From the NCBI GenBank assembly GCA_021789435.1, contig JAJYJO010000014.1, positions 1 to 38,797 of the forward strand: a stretch of DNA of 38,797 nucleotides, in the 5' to 3' direction. A program made the translations under genes and the position numbers. Source of the DNA: Chloroflexota bacterium (GTDB lineage Bacteria > Chloroflexota > Limnocylindria > Limnocylindrales > CSP1-4). Within the stretch, counting starts at the first letter, position 1. Each line of letters opens with the position of its first letter. Positions 30,955-38,797 of the stretch are shown here, one piece after another. The notes beneath the pieces were generated by a model that did no database searches, was not told the origin of the DNA, and saw only the letters and a list, made by a program, of their open reading frames with translations.

Positions 30955-31640
30955 ACGCCGGGCGCAACGCGATCCTCGCCCTCGACACCGCCACCACGCG
31001 CGCGGTGGTGGCGATCGGCCGGGCTGACGGCGGCCGGCTGGGCCTGACGGCCTGGCGGGTCGGCTACCGTCACGGCGAAGAGCTGCTGCCGGCCATCGAA
31101 CGCCTGCTGCGCGAGGTGGAGGTCTCGCTGGCCCAGCTGACCGGGATCGTCGCCGGGACGGGGCCGGGCGCCTTCACCGGGCTGCGGGTCGGCCTTGCCA
31201 CCGCCAAGGCGCTGGCTTACGCCCTGGGCCTGCCGATCGCCGGCATCCCGACCGGCGCGGCGCTCCTGGCTTCGGCGGCCGCGGCCGAGCGCGTCGGCCT
31301 CGACCGGCTGGCTCTCCTGCTCCCGGCCGGGCCGGCGGACCGGTTGCTGGTCACCGCCGGCGCCCCGGCCCGTCTGCTTCCCGGCGGCCGGGAGCCGGAG
31401 CTGCCGACAACCGCGATCGTCATCGCCCTGGACCTGCCGGGGCGCGCGCCCGCGGAGGCGATGGAGCGCGGCGAGCGAGCCTTCGACGGCCTTGGACCGG
31501 AGATGCTCCGGGCCGGCGCCGCCCGGCTCCGGGCGGGCGACGCGGACGACCTGGCGCGGCTGGTCCCCGAGTACGTGACGCTGCCTCGCGGCGTCGCCCA
31601 TGCCGCGGGAGAGGTGCGATGGTCGCGCGACCCCCGCTGA
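30951..31640 (+). CDS. tsaB: tRNA threonylcarbamoyladenosine biosynthesis protein TsaB
   Basis: MNAGRNAILALDTATTRAVVAIG...GIVAGTGPGAFTGLRVGLATAKALAYALGLPI. Confidence 0.94.
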   Translation: MNAGRNAILALDTATTRAVVAIGRADGGRLGLTAWRVGYRHGEELLPAIERLLREVEVSLAQLTGIVAGTGPGAFTGLRVGLATAKALAYALGLPIAGIPTGAALLASAAAAERVGLDRLALLLPAGPADRLLVTAGAPARLLPGGREPELPTTAIVIALDLPGRAPAEAMERGERAFDGLGPEMLRAGAARLRAGDADDLARLVPEYVTLPRGVAHAAGEVRWSRDPR

Positions 31641-32200
31641 GGCTGTCCGTCGAGGCGATGGGCCTGCCGGACCTCCCCGAGGTCCAGGCGATAGAGCGCC
31701 TCAGCTTCACCACGCCCTGGCCGCCGCACGCCTACCGGACCGAGCTCCAGTCGAACCGGCTGGCCCACTACGTGGTGGCCCGGGCGGACGGCCGCGTGGT
31801 CGGGTTCGCCGGGATGTGGCTCATGGTCGACGAGGCCCACGTGACGACGTTCGCCGTCCACCCGGCCTGGCGGCGGCAGCGGATCGGTGAGCGGATGCTC
31901 CTGAGCCTGATCGACGTGGCCCTCGCCCGCGGCGCCCGCGAGGCGACCCTGGAGGTCCGGCTCTCCAACCTGGGCGCCCGGCGGCTCTACGAGAAGTACG
32001 GCTTCCGGCCGGTGGGCCTGCGGCCCCGCTACTACAGCGACGACAACGAGGACGCCCTGATCATGACCACCGAGACCCTCGACGGAGCACCGATGCAGGC
32101 GCGCCTGGCGCGGCTGCGGGCCGCCCTGGAGGCGGCTCCGGAGCTGGAGTCGCCCGACGACGGGCCGGCCGGCGATCGCGGTCCGGCGGGTGGGGCGTGA
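31619..32200 (+). CDS. rimI: Ribosomal protein S18-alanine N-acetyltransferase-like GNAT
   Basis: FTTPWPPHAYRTELQSN...VHPAWRRQRIGERMLLSLIDVALARGAREATLEVRLSNLGARRLYEKYGFRPVGLRPRYYSDDNEDALIM. Confidence 0.92.
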   Translation: MVARPPLRLSVEAMGLPDLPEVQAIERLSFTTPWPPHAYRTELQSNRLAHYVVARADGRVVGFAGMWLMVDEAHVTTFAVHPAWRRQRIGERMLLSLIDVALARGAREATLEVRLSNLGARRLYEKYGFRPVGLRPRYYSDDNEDALIMTTETLDGAPMQARLARLRAALEAAPELESPDDGPAGDRGPAGGA

Positions 32201-32210
32201 CGGCGTCCCG

Positions 32211-33293
32211 GTGAGCGGACCCCTGGTCCTGGCGGTCGAATCGAGCTGCGACGAGACCGGGATCGCCCTGGTCGAGGGCGGCCGCCGGATCCTGGCCAAC
32301 GTGGTCGCCAGCCAGGTCGCGCTGCACGCCTCGACCGGCGGCATCGTCCCGGAGGTGGCGGCCCGGGCCCACCTGCGCTGGATCGTGCCCGTCCTCGACG
32401 AGGCCTGGAGCACGGCCGGCGTCGGCTGGTCGGACGTGGACGCGGTCGCCGTGACCGAGGGCCCGGGCCTGGCCGGCTCGCTGCTGGTCGGAATCAACTT
32501 CGCCAAGACGCTGGCCTTCGTCCACGACCGGCCGCTCGTCGGGGTCAACCACCTCGAGGGCCACCTCTACGCCGCCTGGCTGGAGGATGCGACCCGCGAG
32601 CTCGCGGAGCCCCGCTTCCCGCTGGTCGCCCTGATCGTCTCGGGCGGGCACACGTTCCTCGTGGCGATGCCCGGCCACCTCGAGTACCGGCTGCTGGGGA
32701 CCACCGTGGACGACGCCGCCGGCGAGGCCTTCGACAAGGTCGGCCGGCTGCTGGGGCTGGAGTACCCGGGAGGACCGGCCGTCCAGCGCGCCGCGGCCGC
32801 GGCCACGGCCCGCGACGTGGCCTTTCCGCGGGCCTGGCTCGGCCAGAGCTTCGACTTCAGCTTCAGCGGCCTCAAGACCGCGGCCCACCGGACGATCGCC
32901 GCGGTCCGTCGCGAGCACGGCCTGCCGGCGGCGCCCGAGCTGCCGGGCGTCGAGCCGGGCGCGGAGCTGCCGGCCGCGGCCGTCGCGGAGCTCGCCTACG
33001 GCTTCCAGGAGTCGGTCGTCGACGTGCTCGCCACCAAGACGCTCCGGGCGGCCCGCGAGACCGGCGCCCGCTCCATCGTCGTGGGCGGGGGCGTGGCCGC
33101 CAACGCCGCGCTGCGGGAGCGGATCGCCGCAGGCGCGGCCGAGATGGGGATCCCGGTCGTCGTGCCGCGGCCGGCACTCTGCACCGACAATGGAGCCATG
33201 ATCGGCGCGGCGGCCGCCTGGCGCTACGAGCGGGGTGAGCGGGCGGGGCTCGACCTGGACGCCCGGCCGTCGCTCCCGCTGGCGAGCCGGTGA
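32211..33293 (+). CDS. tsaD: tRNA N6-adenosine threonylcarbamoyltransferase TsaD
   Basis: VLAVESSCDETGIALVEGGRRILANVVASQVALHASTGGIVPEVAARAHL...VGVNHLEGHLYAAWL...LIVSGGHTFLV; GTG at 32190 also in frame. Confidence 0.97.
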   Translation: MSGPLVLAVESSCDETGIALVEGGRRILANVVASQVALHASTGGIVPEVAARAHLRWIVPVLDEAWSTAGVGWSDVDAVAVTEGPGLAGSLLVGINFAKTLAFVHDRPLVGVNHLEGHLYAAWLEDATRELAEPRFPLVALIVSGGHTFLVAMPGHLEYRLLGTTVDDAAGEAFDKVGRLLGLEYPGGPAVQRAAAAATARDVAFPRAWLGQSFDFSFSGLKTAAHRTIAAVRREHGLPAAPELPGVEPGAELPAAAVAELAYGFQESVVDVLATKTLRAARETGARSIVVGGGVAANAALRERIAAGAAEMGIPVVVPRPALCTDNGAMIGAAAAWRYERGERAGLDLDARPSLPLASR

Positions 33294-34228
33294 CGGCCCG
33301 CCTCGACCCGCTCGAGGTCCGCCGCCAGCTCCGCGCGGCGGGCATCCAGGCCAGGCACTCCTACTCCCAGAACTTCCTGGCCGACCCGGCCGTCCTGCAG
33401 GCCATCCTGGACGAGGCCGCCCCGGCACCCGGCCGGCGGATCCTCGAGATCGGGCCCGGCCTGGGCATCCTGACGGGCGGCCTGCTGGCCGCCGGCGCGG
33501 TGGTGACCGCCGTGGAGATCGACCGCGGGCTCGCCGCCCGCCTGCGCCGGGTCCAGGCCGCGGCCGTCGAGCTCCACGAGCGGCTGCCGGGCGCCCCGGG
33601 CAGCCTCCACCTGGTCGAGGAGGATTTCCTGGACCGGACGCCGGCCGATCTCGTCGTCCCCCCGTATGATGTCGTCGCCAACCTGCCGTACCACATCACG
33701 AGCCCGGTCCTGCACCTGCTGCTCGGCGCGCCGCCCCGACCCGGCCGGGCGGTCCTGATGGTCCAGCGGGAGGTGGCCGACCGGCTGGCGGCCCCCCCCG
33801 GCGGTCTCAGCTACCTGTCGGTCTTCGTCCAGTACCAGGCCCGCGTGCGCCTCGCCTTCACCGTCCCCCGCGAGGCCTTCGAGCCTGCTCCCGCGGTCGA
33901 GTCGGCCGTGATCGTCCTGGAGCCGCGCCCCGACGACGACCCTGGGCGGATCGCGCCGGCCGCCGAGGACGACCTGTGGCGCCTGGTCCAGGCGGGCTTC
34001 CGGGAGCGGCGGAAGATGCTCCACAACGTCCTGGCCCGCCAGCTGCCGCTGCCTCGGGCGACCGTCGAGGCGGCGCTCGCGGCGACCGGGATCGACGGCG
34101 CGCGGCGGCCCCAGACGCTCGGGATGACGGACTGGATCGCGTTGCTGGGGGCGGTCGGCCCGCTGCCGCCCGACCCGCGCGGCCGACGTGCGGAGCCCCG
34201 CGGCGCCGCCGTGGAGCCCGAGCCGTGA
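33290..34228 (+). CDS. rsmA: 16S rRNA (adenine1518/1519-N6)-dimethyltransferase
   Basis: ARHSYSQNFLADPAVLQAILDEAAPAPGRRILEIGPGLGILTGGLL...VVANLPYHITSPVLHLLL. Confidence 0.96.
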   Translation: MTARLDPLEVRRQLRAAGIQARHSYSQNFLADPAVLQAILDEAAPAPGRRILEIGPGLGILTGGLLAAGAVVTAVEIDRGLAARLRRVQAAAVELHERLPGAPGSLHLVEEDFLDRTPADLVVPPYDVVANLPYHITSPVLHLLLGAPPRPGRAVLMVQREVADRLAAPPGGLSYLSVFVQYQARVRLAFTVPREAFEPAPAVESAVIVLEPRPDDDPGRIAPAAEDDLWRLVQAGFRERRKMLHNVLARQLPLPRATVEAALAATGIDGARRPQTLGMTDWIALLGAVGPLPPDPRGRRAEPRGAAVEPEP

Positions 34229-35250
34229 CCGATCCGCTCCGAGCGCTGGGGCCGGTCGTCCGGCTGGCGCCGGCCAAGCTGAACCTGACGCTCGCGGTGG
34301 TCGGCCGGCGGAGCGACGGCTACCACGAGCTGCACAGCGTCATGGTCCCGCTCGGCCTCGTCGATCGCCTCAGCCTGGCCGTGCTGCCGGCCGGCCACGA
34401 CAGCCTCCACGTGGCGGGCCGGCCGATCGGACGGCCCGCCGACAACCTGGTGCTCCGGGCGATCCGGGCGGCCCGGGGCGCGGTGACCGCGGCCGATCCC
34501 CGGAACCCGGTCCCGTCGCTGGCGGCGCGGCTGGAGAAGCGGATCCCCGTCGCGGCCGGCCTGGGGGGCGGCAGCAGCGACGCCGCGGCCGCGCTCGAGG
34601 GGGCGCTGGAGGCCTGGGGCGCCGGGCTGGCCGATGTCGAGCGGCTTCGCCTCGCGGCCGGGCTCGGATCCGATGTGCCCTTCTTCCTGGCCGGGGCGCC
34701 GGCCCTCGTCGAGGGTCGCGGCGAGCGCGTGACGCCGCTGCCCGGTCCGGCCGGTGAGCCGCCCGGGATCCTGCTCGTCACGCCGGCCGTGCCGATCCGC
34801 ACCCCGGACGTCTTCGCCGCCTACGACGGCGGGGCCCGGCCGGCGGCCGGGTCGGGCGCGCGGGCCGCCTCCGAGCACCTCGCCGCCGAGCTGCGGGGCC
34901 GTCTTCAGGCGCGCCGCCTGCTGGACCGGGCGGGGATCCTGGCCGCCGCCAACGACCTCACCGCCGCCGCCGCCGCCGTCGTCCCGGAGCTGGTCCCGTT
35001 CCGCCGCCGGCTGACCCGCCTGCTGGCGCGGCCGGTCGGCCAGACCGGCTCGGGCCCCAGCCTCTGGGTCCTCTATCCTTCGGAAGGCGCGGCCGCGGCG
35101 GCGGCCGACGAGGTCCGGGCCGCGCTCGACGACGGTCGCCTCGTCGCGCCGGGGGACGAGCCGCCGTTCATCGCCGCGACGACGATCGCCGCGGGCGCCA
35201 CCGTTCCGGCCGCTGCGGGCCGGCCAGAGGAGGGAGGCACGATCGCATGA
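34225..35250 (+). CDS. ispE: 4-diphosphocytidyl-2-C-methyl-D-erythritol kinase
   Basis: LAPAKLNLTLAVVGRRSDGYHELHSVMVPLGLVDRL...RIPVAAGLGGGSSDAAAAL...LGSDVPFFLAG; GTG start. Confidence 0.95.
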   Translation: MTDPLRALGPVVRLAPAKLNLTLAVVGRRSDGYHELHSVMVPLGLVDRLSLAVLPAGHDSLHVAGRPIGRPADNLVLRAIRAARGAVTAADPRNPVPSLAARLEKRIPVAAGLGGGSSDAAAALEGALEAWGAGLADVERLRLAAGLGSDVPFFLAGAPALVEGRGERVTPLPGPAGEPPGILLVTPAVPIRTPDVFAAYDGGARPAAGSGARAASEHLAAELRGRLQARRLLDRAGILAAANDLTAAAAAVVPELVPFRRRLTRLLARPVGQTGSGPSLWVLYPSEGAAAAAADEVRAALDDGRLVAPGDEPPFIAATTIAAGATVPAAAGRPEEGGTIA

Positions 35251-35630
35251 CCCGCCAAGCCGTCACCAGCCAGCACGCCCCGGCGGCGATCGGTCCGTAC
35301 AGCCAGGCGATCGTCTCGGACGACCTCGTCTTCTGCTCGGGCCAGCTCGGCCTGGACCCGGTGAGCGGCGAGCTCGCGGAAGGGGTCGAGGCCCAGGCTG
35401 AGCGCGCCCTCAGGAACCTGGCGGAAGTCCTGGGAGCGGCCGGCGTCTCGATGGCCGACCTGGTCAAGACCACGATCTTCCTGGCCGATCTGGCCGATTT
35501 TGCGGCGGTGAACGCGATCTACGCCCGGCACGTCCCGGAGCCGGCCCCGGCCCGCTCGACCGTGGGCGTGGCCGCCCTGCCGCGCGGCGGGCGGGTGGAG
35601 ATCGAGGCGGTCGCCCGGCGGCCGGCCTGA
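35247..35630 (+). CDS. ridA: RidA/YjgF/YER057c-family enamine/imine deaminase
   Basis: APAAIGPYSQAIVSDDLVFCSGQLGLDPVSGEL...ALRNLAEVLGAAGVSMADLVKTTIFLADLADFAAVNAIYARHV...ARSTVGVAALPRGGRVEIEAVA. Confidence 0.95.
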   Translation: MTRQAVTSQHAPAAIGPYSQAIVSDDLVFCSGQLGLDPVSGELAEGVEAQAERALRNLAEVLGAAGVSMADLVKTTIFLADLADFAAVNAIYARHVPEPAPARSTVGVAALPRGGRVEIEAVARRPA

Positions 35631-35660
35631 TGGCGCGACGGCGGGCGGCCGGCCCCGACC

Positions 35661-35689
35661 TTGACACCCCTCCGACCCGCTCCTACGAT
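35661..35689 (+). promoter_or_regulatory. Strong sigma70-type promoter upstream of glmU
   Basis: TTGACA (35661-35666), 17-nt spacer, TACGAT (35684-35689). Confidence 0.7.
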
Positions 35690-35704
35690 GCCGGCACTCT
35701 GGCA

Positions 35705-35857
35705 ATGACCACAGGACATCGTTCTTCGGCGCCGGACCGCGACGCGTCCCCGTCCGGCGAGCCTCCTTCACGTTCGCGGCCGGACGGCCGCATCCGCCGC
35801 CGCGCGGCCGCCCGCCAGGGCGGCCAGCCCGGCCGCCACGGCGAACCGCCCCGATGA
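35705..35857 (+). CDS. Possible short Arg/Pro-rich leader ORF coupled to glmU (frame open from ATG 35630 overlapping ridA stop)
   Basis: ATG about 15 nt after the predicted -10; stop overlaps glmU ATG as ATGA; composition is Arg/Pro-rich and may be non-coding. Confidence 0.3.
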   Translation: MTTGHRSSAPDRDASPSGEPPSRSRPDGRIRRRAAARQGGQPGRHGEPPR

Positions 35858-37362
35858 GCCGCGCGAGTGCCGCGGCCGGATACGGCCGGAGCGGCCGTAT
35901 CCGGCCCGTCGTCCTGGCCGCCGGACTCGGGACGCGGATGCGCTCCCGGCAGCCGAAGATGCTGCATCCCGTCTGCGGCCGCCCGATGGTCGGCTACGTC
36001 CTGGAGGCCGCGCTGGCCGGGACGGGGGAGCGGCCGCTCGTCGTCTACTCGCCGGCCACCGCGGCCCTGGCGGACGCCTTCGCCGGGGAGGCCGACTTCG
36101 TCCTCCAGGCCGAGCCGCGCGGAACCGGCGACGCCGTCCGCGTCGCGCTGGCCGCTCTCCCGGCCTCCGTCGAGGAGGTTGTGGTCCTCAACGGCGACAT
36201 CCCGCTGGTCCACCCCCAGGTCGTGACGGATCTCGTGACCGCCCGCCGCGAGGAGGCAGCGGTCATGGCCCTCGTCTCGGTCCACGCCTTCGAGCCGGCC
36301 GAGCTCGGCCGCGTCGTCCGCGCCGACGACGGCGGACGCGTCCTGCGGATCGTCGAGGCCAAGGACGCCACGCCGGAGGAGCTCGAGATCGACGAGATCA
36401 ACGCCGGCCTCTACGCCTTCGACGCGGCCTGGCTGCGCCGCCGGATCGGCGATCTCCGACCGTCGGCCGTCAGCGGCGAGGTCTACCTGACCGCGCTCGT
36501 GCAGCTCGCCCGGAGCGATCGGCGCCCGGTGGTCGCGCTGGACGTGGACGACGACGGCAGCCTGATCGGCGTCAACGACCGGCTGCAGCTCGCGGCGGCC
36601 GAGCGGGACCTCCGCTTCCGCATCAATGAGCGCCACATGCTGGCGGGCGTCACCTTCCTCGATCCCGCATCGGCCCACGTGGACGCCTCGGTGGAACTGG
36701 CCCTCGACGTGGTCCTGGAGCCGAACGTGATCCTGCGGGGCCGGACGAGAGTGGGTGAGGGGACCCGGATCGCCAGCGGCAGCCAGCTGATCGACTCGGT
36801 CGTGGGCCGGGACTGCACGATCTGGGCGAGCGTCCTGGAGTCGGCCGAGGTCGAGGACGAGGTCTCGATCGGCCCGTTCTCCCACCTCCGGCCGGGCGCC
36901 TCCATCGGCCGGGGGGCCAGGCTCGGCAACTACGCCGAGGTCAAGGCCAGTCGCGTCGGGCCGGGCGTCCAGCAGCACCACTTCAGCTACCTGGGCGACA
37001 CCGAGGTCGGGGCGCGGGCCAACATCGGGGCAGGCACCATCACCTGCAACTACGACGGCCGGGCCAAGCACCGGACGGTGATCGGCGAGCGCGCCTTCAT
37101 CGGCTCCGACACCATGCTGGTCGCGCCGGTGACAGTGGGCGATGACGCGCGGACCGGCGCCGGCAGCGTCGTGACGCGTGACGTGCCGGCCGGCCGGACG
37201 GCCGTCGGCGTCCCGGCCAGGCTGCGGCCGCTCCCCCTCGACGGCGATCCGGCCGGGGACGCTGGCCCGGCCCGCGAAGCGCCGGGCCCTGAGCCGGCCC
37301 CGGCCGCGGATGGCGCCGAACGCCGGGAGGGATCCGCCGGAGCCTCGTCGCCCGGCCGGTGA
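35854..37362 (+). CDS. glmU: Bifunctional UDP-N-acetylglucosamine pyrophosphorylase / glucosamine-1-phosphate N-acetyltransferase
   Basis: PVVLAAGLGTRMRSRQPKMLHPVCGRPMVGYVLEAAL...VVLNGDIPLV...left-handed beta-helix repeats; SYLGDTEVGARANIGAGTITCNYDG. Confidence 0.96.
   Translation: MSRASAAAGYGRSGRIRPVVLAAGLGTRMRSRQPKMLHPVCGRPMVGYVLEAALAGTGERPLVVYSPATAALADAFAGEADFVLQAEPRGTGDAVRVALAALPASVEEVVVLNGDIPLVHPQVVTDLVTARREEAAVMALVSVHAFEPAELGRVVRADDGGRVLRIVEAKDATPEELEIDEINAGLYAFDAAWLRRRIGDLRPSAVSGEVYLTALVQLARSDRRPVVALDVDDDGSLIGVNDRLQLAAAERDLRFRINERHMLAGVTFLDPASAHVDASVELALDVVLEPNVILRGRTRVGEGTRIASGSQLIDSVVGRDCTIWASVLESAEVEDEVSIGPFSHLRPGASIGRGARLGNYAEVKASRVGPGVQQHHFSYLGDTEVGARANIGAGTITCNYDGRAKHRTVIGERAFIGSDTMLVAPVTVGDDARTGAGSVVTRDVPAGRTAVGVPARLRPLPLDGDPAGDAGPAREAPGPEPAPAADGAERREGSAGASSPGR
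35874..35906 (+). repeat. Perfect 14-bp inverted repeat, 5-nt loop, inside the 5' end of glmU
   Basis: GGCCGGATACGGCC-GGAGC-GGCCGTATCCGGCC; arms 35874-35887 and 35893-35906. Confidence 0.9.
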
Positions 37363-37366
37363 AGAC

Positions 37367-38698
37367 GTGCTGACCGAGCTCCTCGTCATCGTCGTCCTTG
37401 TCCTGCTGAACGCGGTCTTCGTCGCCGCCGAGATCTCGCTGGTCACGCTGCGGCGCAGTCGCCTGGAGCAGCTGATCGACGAGGGGAACCAGGCGGCCGT
37501 GCGCGTCCGGCGGCTGGTCGACGAGCCGGGCCGGTTCCTGGCGGTCATCCAGATCGGGGTCACCTTCGTGGGCTTCCTGGCCTCGGCCTTCGCCGCCGTC
37601 AGCCTCGCCGCGGCGCTCGCCGACGCGCTTGCCGGGATCGGGCCGCTGAAGCCGTACTCCGTTGCGCTCGGCCTGCTGATCGTGACCATCCTGCTCTCGG
37701 CCTTCACCATCGTCTTCGGCGAACTGGTTCCCAAGACCGTGGCCCTGGCTCACCCGGACCGCTTCGCCCTCGTCCTGGCCCGACCGATCGACCTGATCGG
37801 ACGCCTGCTGCGGCCGGTTGTCTGGCTGCTGACCGGCGTGACGGCCCGGGTCGCGGGCATCTTCGGGACGGACTTCAGCACGTCCGCGCACATCAGCGCC
37901 GCCGAGCTGATGCTGATCGTCGAGCGCGGCGGGGAGCAGGGCGTCCTCGAGGCGGAGGAGGAGCAGATGATCCACGCGGTCATCGAGCTCGGCGACCGCC
38001 GGCTCCACGAGGTGATGGTGCCGCGCATCGACATCGTGGCCCTGGCGGCCGACGCGACCTTCGAGGCGGCCATCGATGCGATCGTCGAGGCCGGCCACAG
38101 CCGGATCCCCGTCTACGAGGAGTCGGTCGACGAGGTGATCGGCATCCTCTACGCCAAGGACCTGCTGCCCTTCCTCAAGTCCGGCGCCAGCCGGCCGGCG
38201 CTCCGCTCGCTGCTCCGGACGCCCCTCTTCGTGCCGGAGTCGATGACGATCGACGACCTGCTCCACGAGCTCCAGCGGCGCAAGGTCCATATCGCCATCG
38301 TCCTCGACGAGTACGGCGGCACGGCCGGCCTGGTCACGATCGAGGACCTGCTGGAGGAGATCGTCGGCGAGATCCAGGACGAGTACGACGTCGAGGAGCC
38401 GATCTCGGTCCGCCTCTCCGACGACGAGGTGCGGCTGGACGGCCGGGCGCCCGTGGACGACCTTGGCGAGCTCTTCGACGTGCAGCTCGACCTGGCGGAC
38501 CAGGACGAGTACGACACGGTGGGCGGCCTGATCTACCACCGGATCGGCGGGGTGCCCAAGCCGGGCGACACGGTCCGGCTCGGCGAGGGCCTGACCCTGA
38601 CGGTTGAGTCCACCGACGGGCGGCGGGTGGGCAAGGTGCTGGCCGTCCGGGAGCGACGGTCCGAAGGTGCGGCGGAGACGGCCGACGCGGGCCGCTGA
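37367..38698 (+). CDS. CNNM/CBS/CorC-HlyC family membrane protein (hemolysin C-like)
   Basis: [40 protein letters not shown]...CBS pair [52 protein letters not shown]...[29 protein letters not shown]. Confidence 0.94.
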   Translation: MLTELLVIVVLVLLNAVFVAAEISLVTLRRSRLEQLIDEGNQAAVRVRRLVDEPGRFLAVIQIGVTFVGFLASAFAAVSLAAALADALAGIGPLKPYSVALGLLIVTILLSAFTIVFGELVPKTVALAHPDRFALVLARPIDLIGRLLRPVVWLLTGVTARVAGIFGTDFSTSAHISAAELMLIVERGGEQGVLEAEEEQMIHAVIELGDRRLHEVMVPRIDIVALAADATFEAAIDAIVEAGHSRIPVYEESVDEVIGILYAKDLLPFLKSGASRPALRSLLRTPLFVPESMTIDDLLHELQRRKVHIAIVLDEYGGTAGLVTIEDLLEEIVGEIQDEYDVEEPISVRLSDDEVRLDGRAPVDDLGELFDVQLDLADQDEYDTVGGLIYHRIGGVPKPGDTVRLGEGLTLTVESTDGRRVGKVLAVRERRSEGAAETADAGR

Positions 38699-38761
38699 GG
38701 CCTCTCCGGGCCGGGAAGGGGCACCGGCACGGAACGGCCCGGCCCCGGCCGGACACGGACC

Positions 38762-38797
38762 TCAGGCGCGGATGACGGAGACGATGACCTCCTCGAG
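38762..38797 (-). CDS. Possible C-terminus of a convergent gene cut by window end
   Basis: Minus strand reads LEEVIVSVIRA*; too short for identification. Confidence 0.25.
   Translation of the reverse strand, partial: LEEVIVSVIRA

Noticed and set aside
34961-34978. (CCG)6 trinucleotide run in ispE
   Set aside because: Encodes a short Ala run in a helix; common in GC-rich genes, and no sign of phase-variation context since trinucleotide changes keep the frame.
35683-37734. 683-aa minus-strand ORF
   Set aside because: Antisense shadow of glmU and the start of the CNNM/CBS gene.
38706-38742. CCGGGCCG/CGGCCCGG inverted repeat after the last + strand gene
   Set aside because: Could be a terminator between convergent genes, but the 21-nt loop and lack of a T-tract make it weak; GC-rich repeats of this size arise by chance here.

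Overview
High-GC bacterial chromosomal window (possibly Chloroflexota; not provable here), almost entirely coding on the + strand. It starts in the 3' end of tuf and runs through a complete S10-spc-alpha ribosomal super-operon (rpsJ...secY-adk-map-infA-rpmJ-rpsM-rpsK-rpsD-rpoA-rplQ-truA-rplM-rpsI). After that come a TPR protein gene, cdaA-cdaR-glmM-glmS (c-di-AMP / amino-sugar synthesis), acpS, nnrD, alr, a macrodomain gene, a 96-aa uncharacterised gene, a pair of poorly characterised genes (degenerate GlmL/MutL-like ASKHA protein plus a KOW/hammerhead-like protein), tsaE-tsaB-rimI-tsaD, rsmA, ispE, ridA, glmU and a CNNM/CBS (CorC-family) membrane protein gene. I saw no mobile elements, CRISPR arrays, tRNAs or rRNAs. 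The main points for follow-up are: (1) a glmU control region with a consensus TTGACA-N17-TACGAT promoter, a short coupled ORF and a perfect 14-bp hairpin just inside glmU; (2) a recurrent TAnnnT-N6-start arrangement in intergenic gaps, suggesting leaderless transcripts; (3) truA, which has no canonical start codon after rplQ; (4) the GlmL-like/KOW gene pair with no B12 mutase nearby. All family calls come from motif recognition in the translations; no database search was run.
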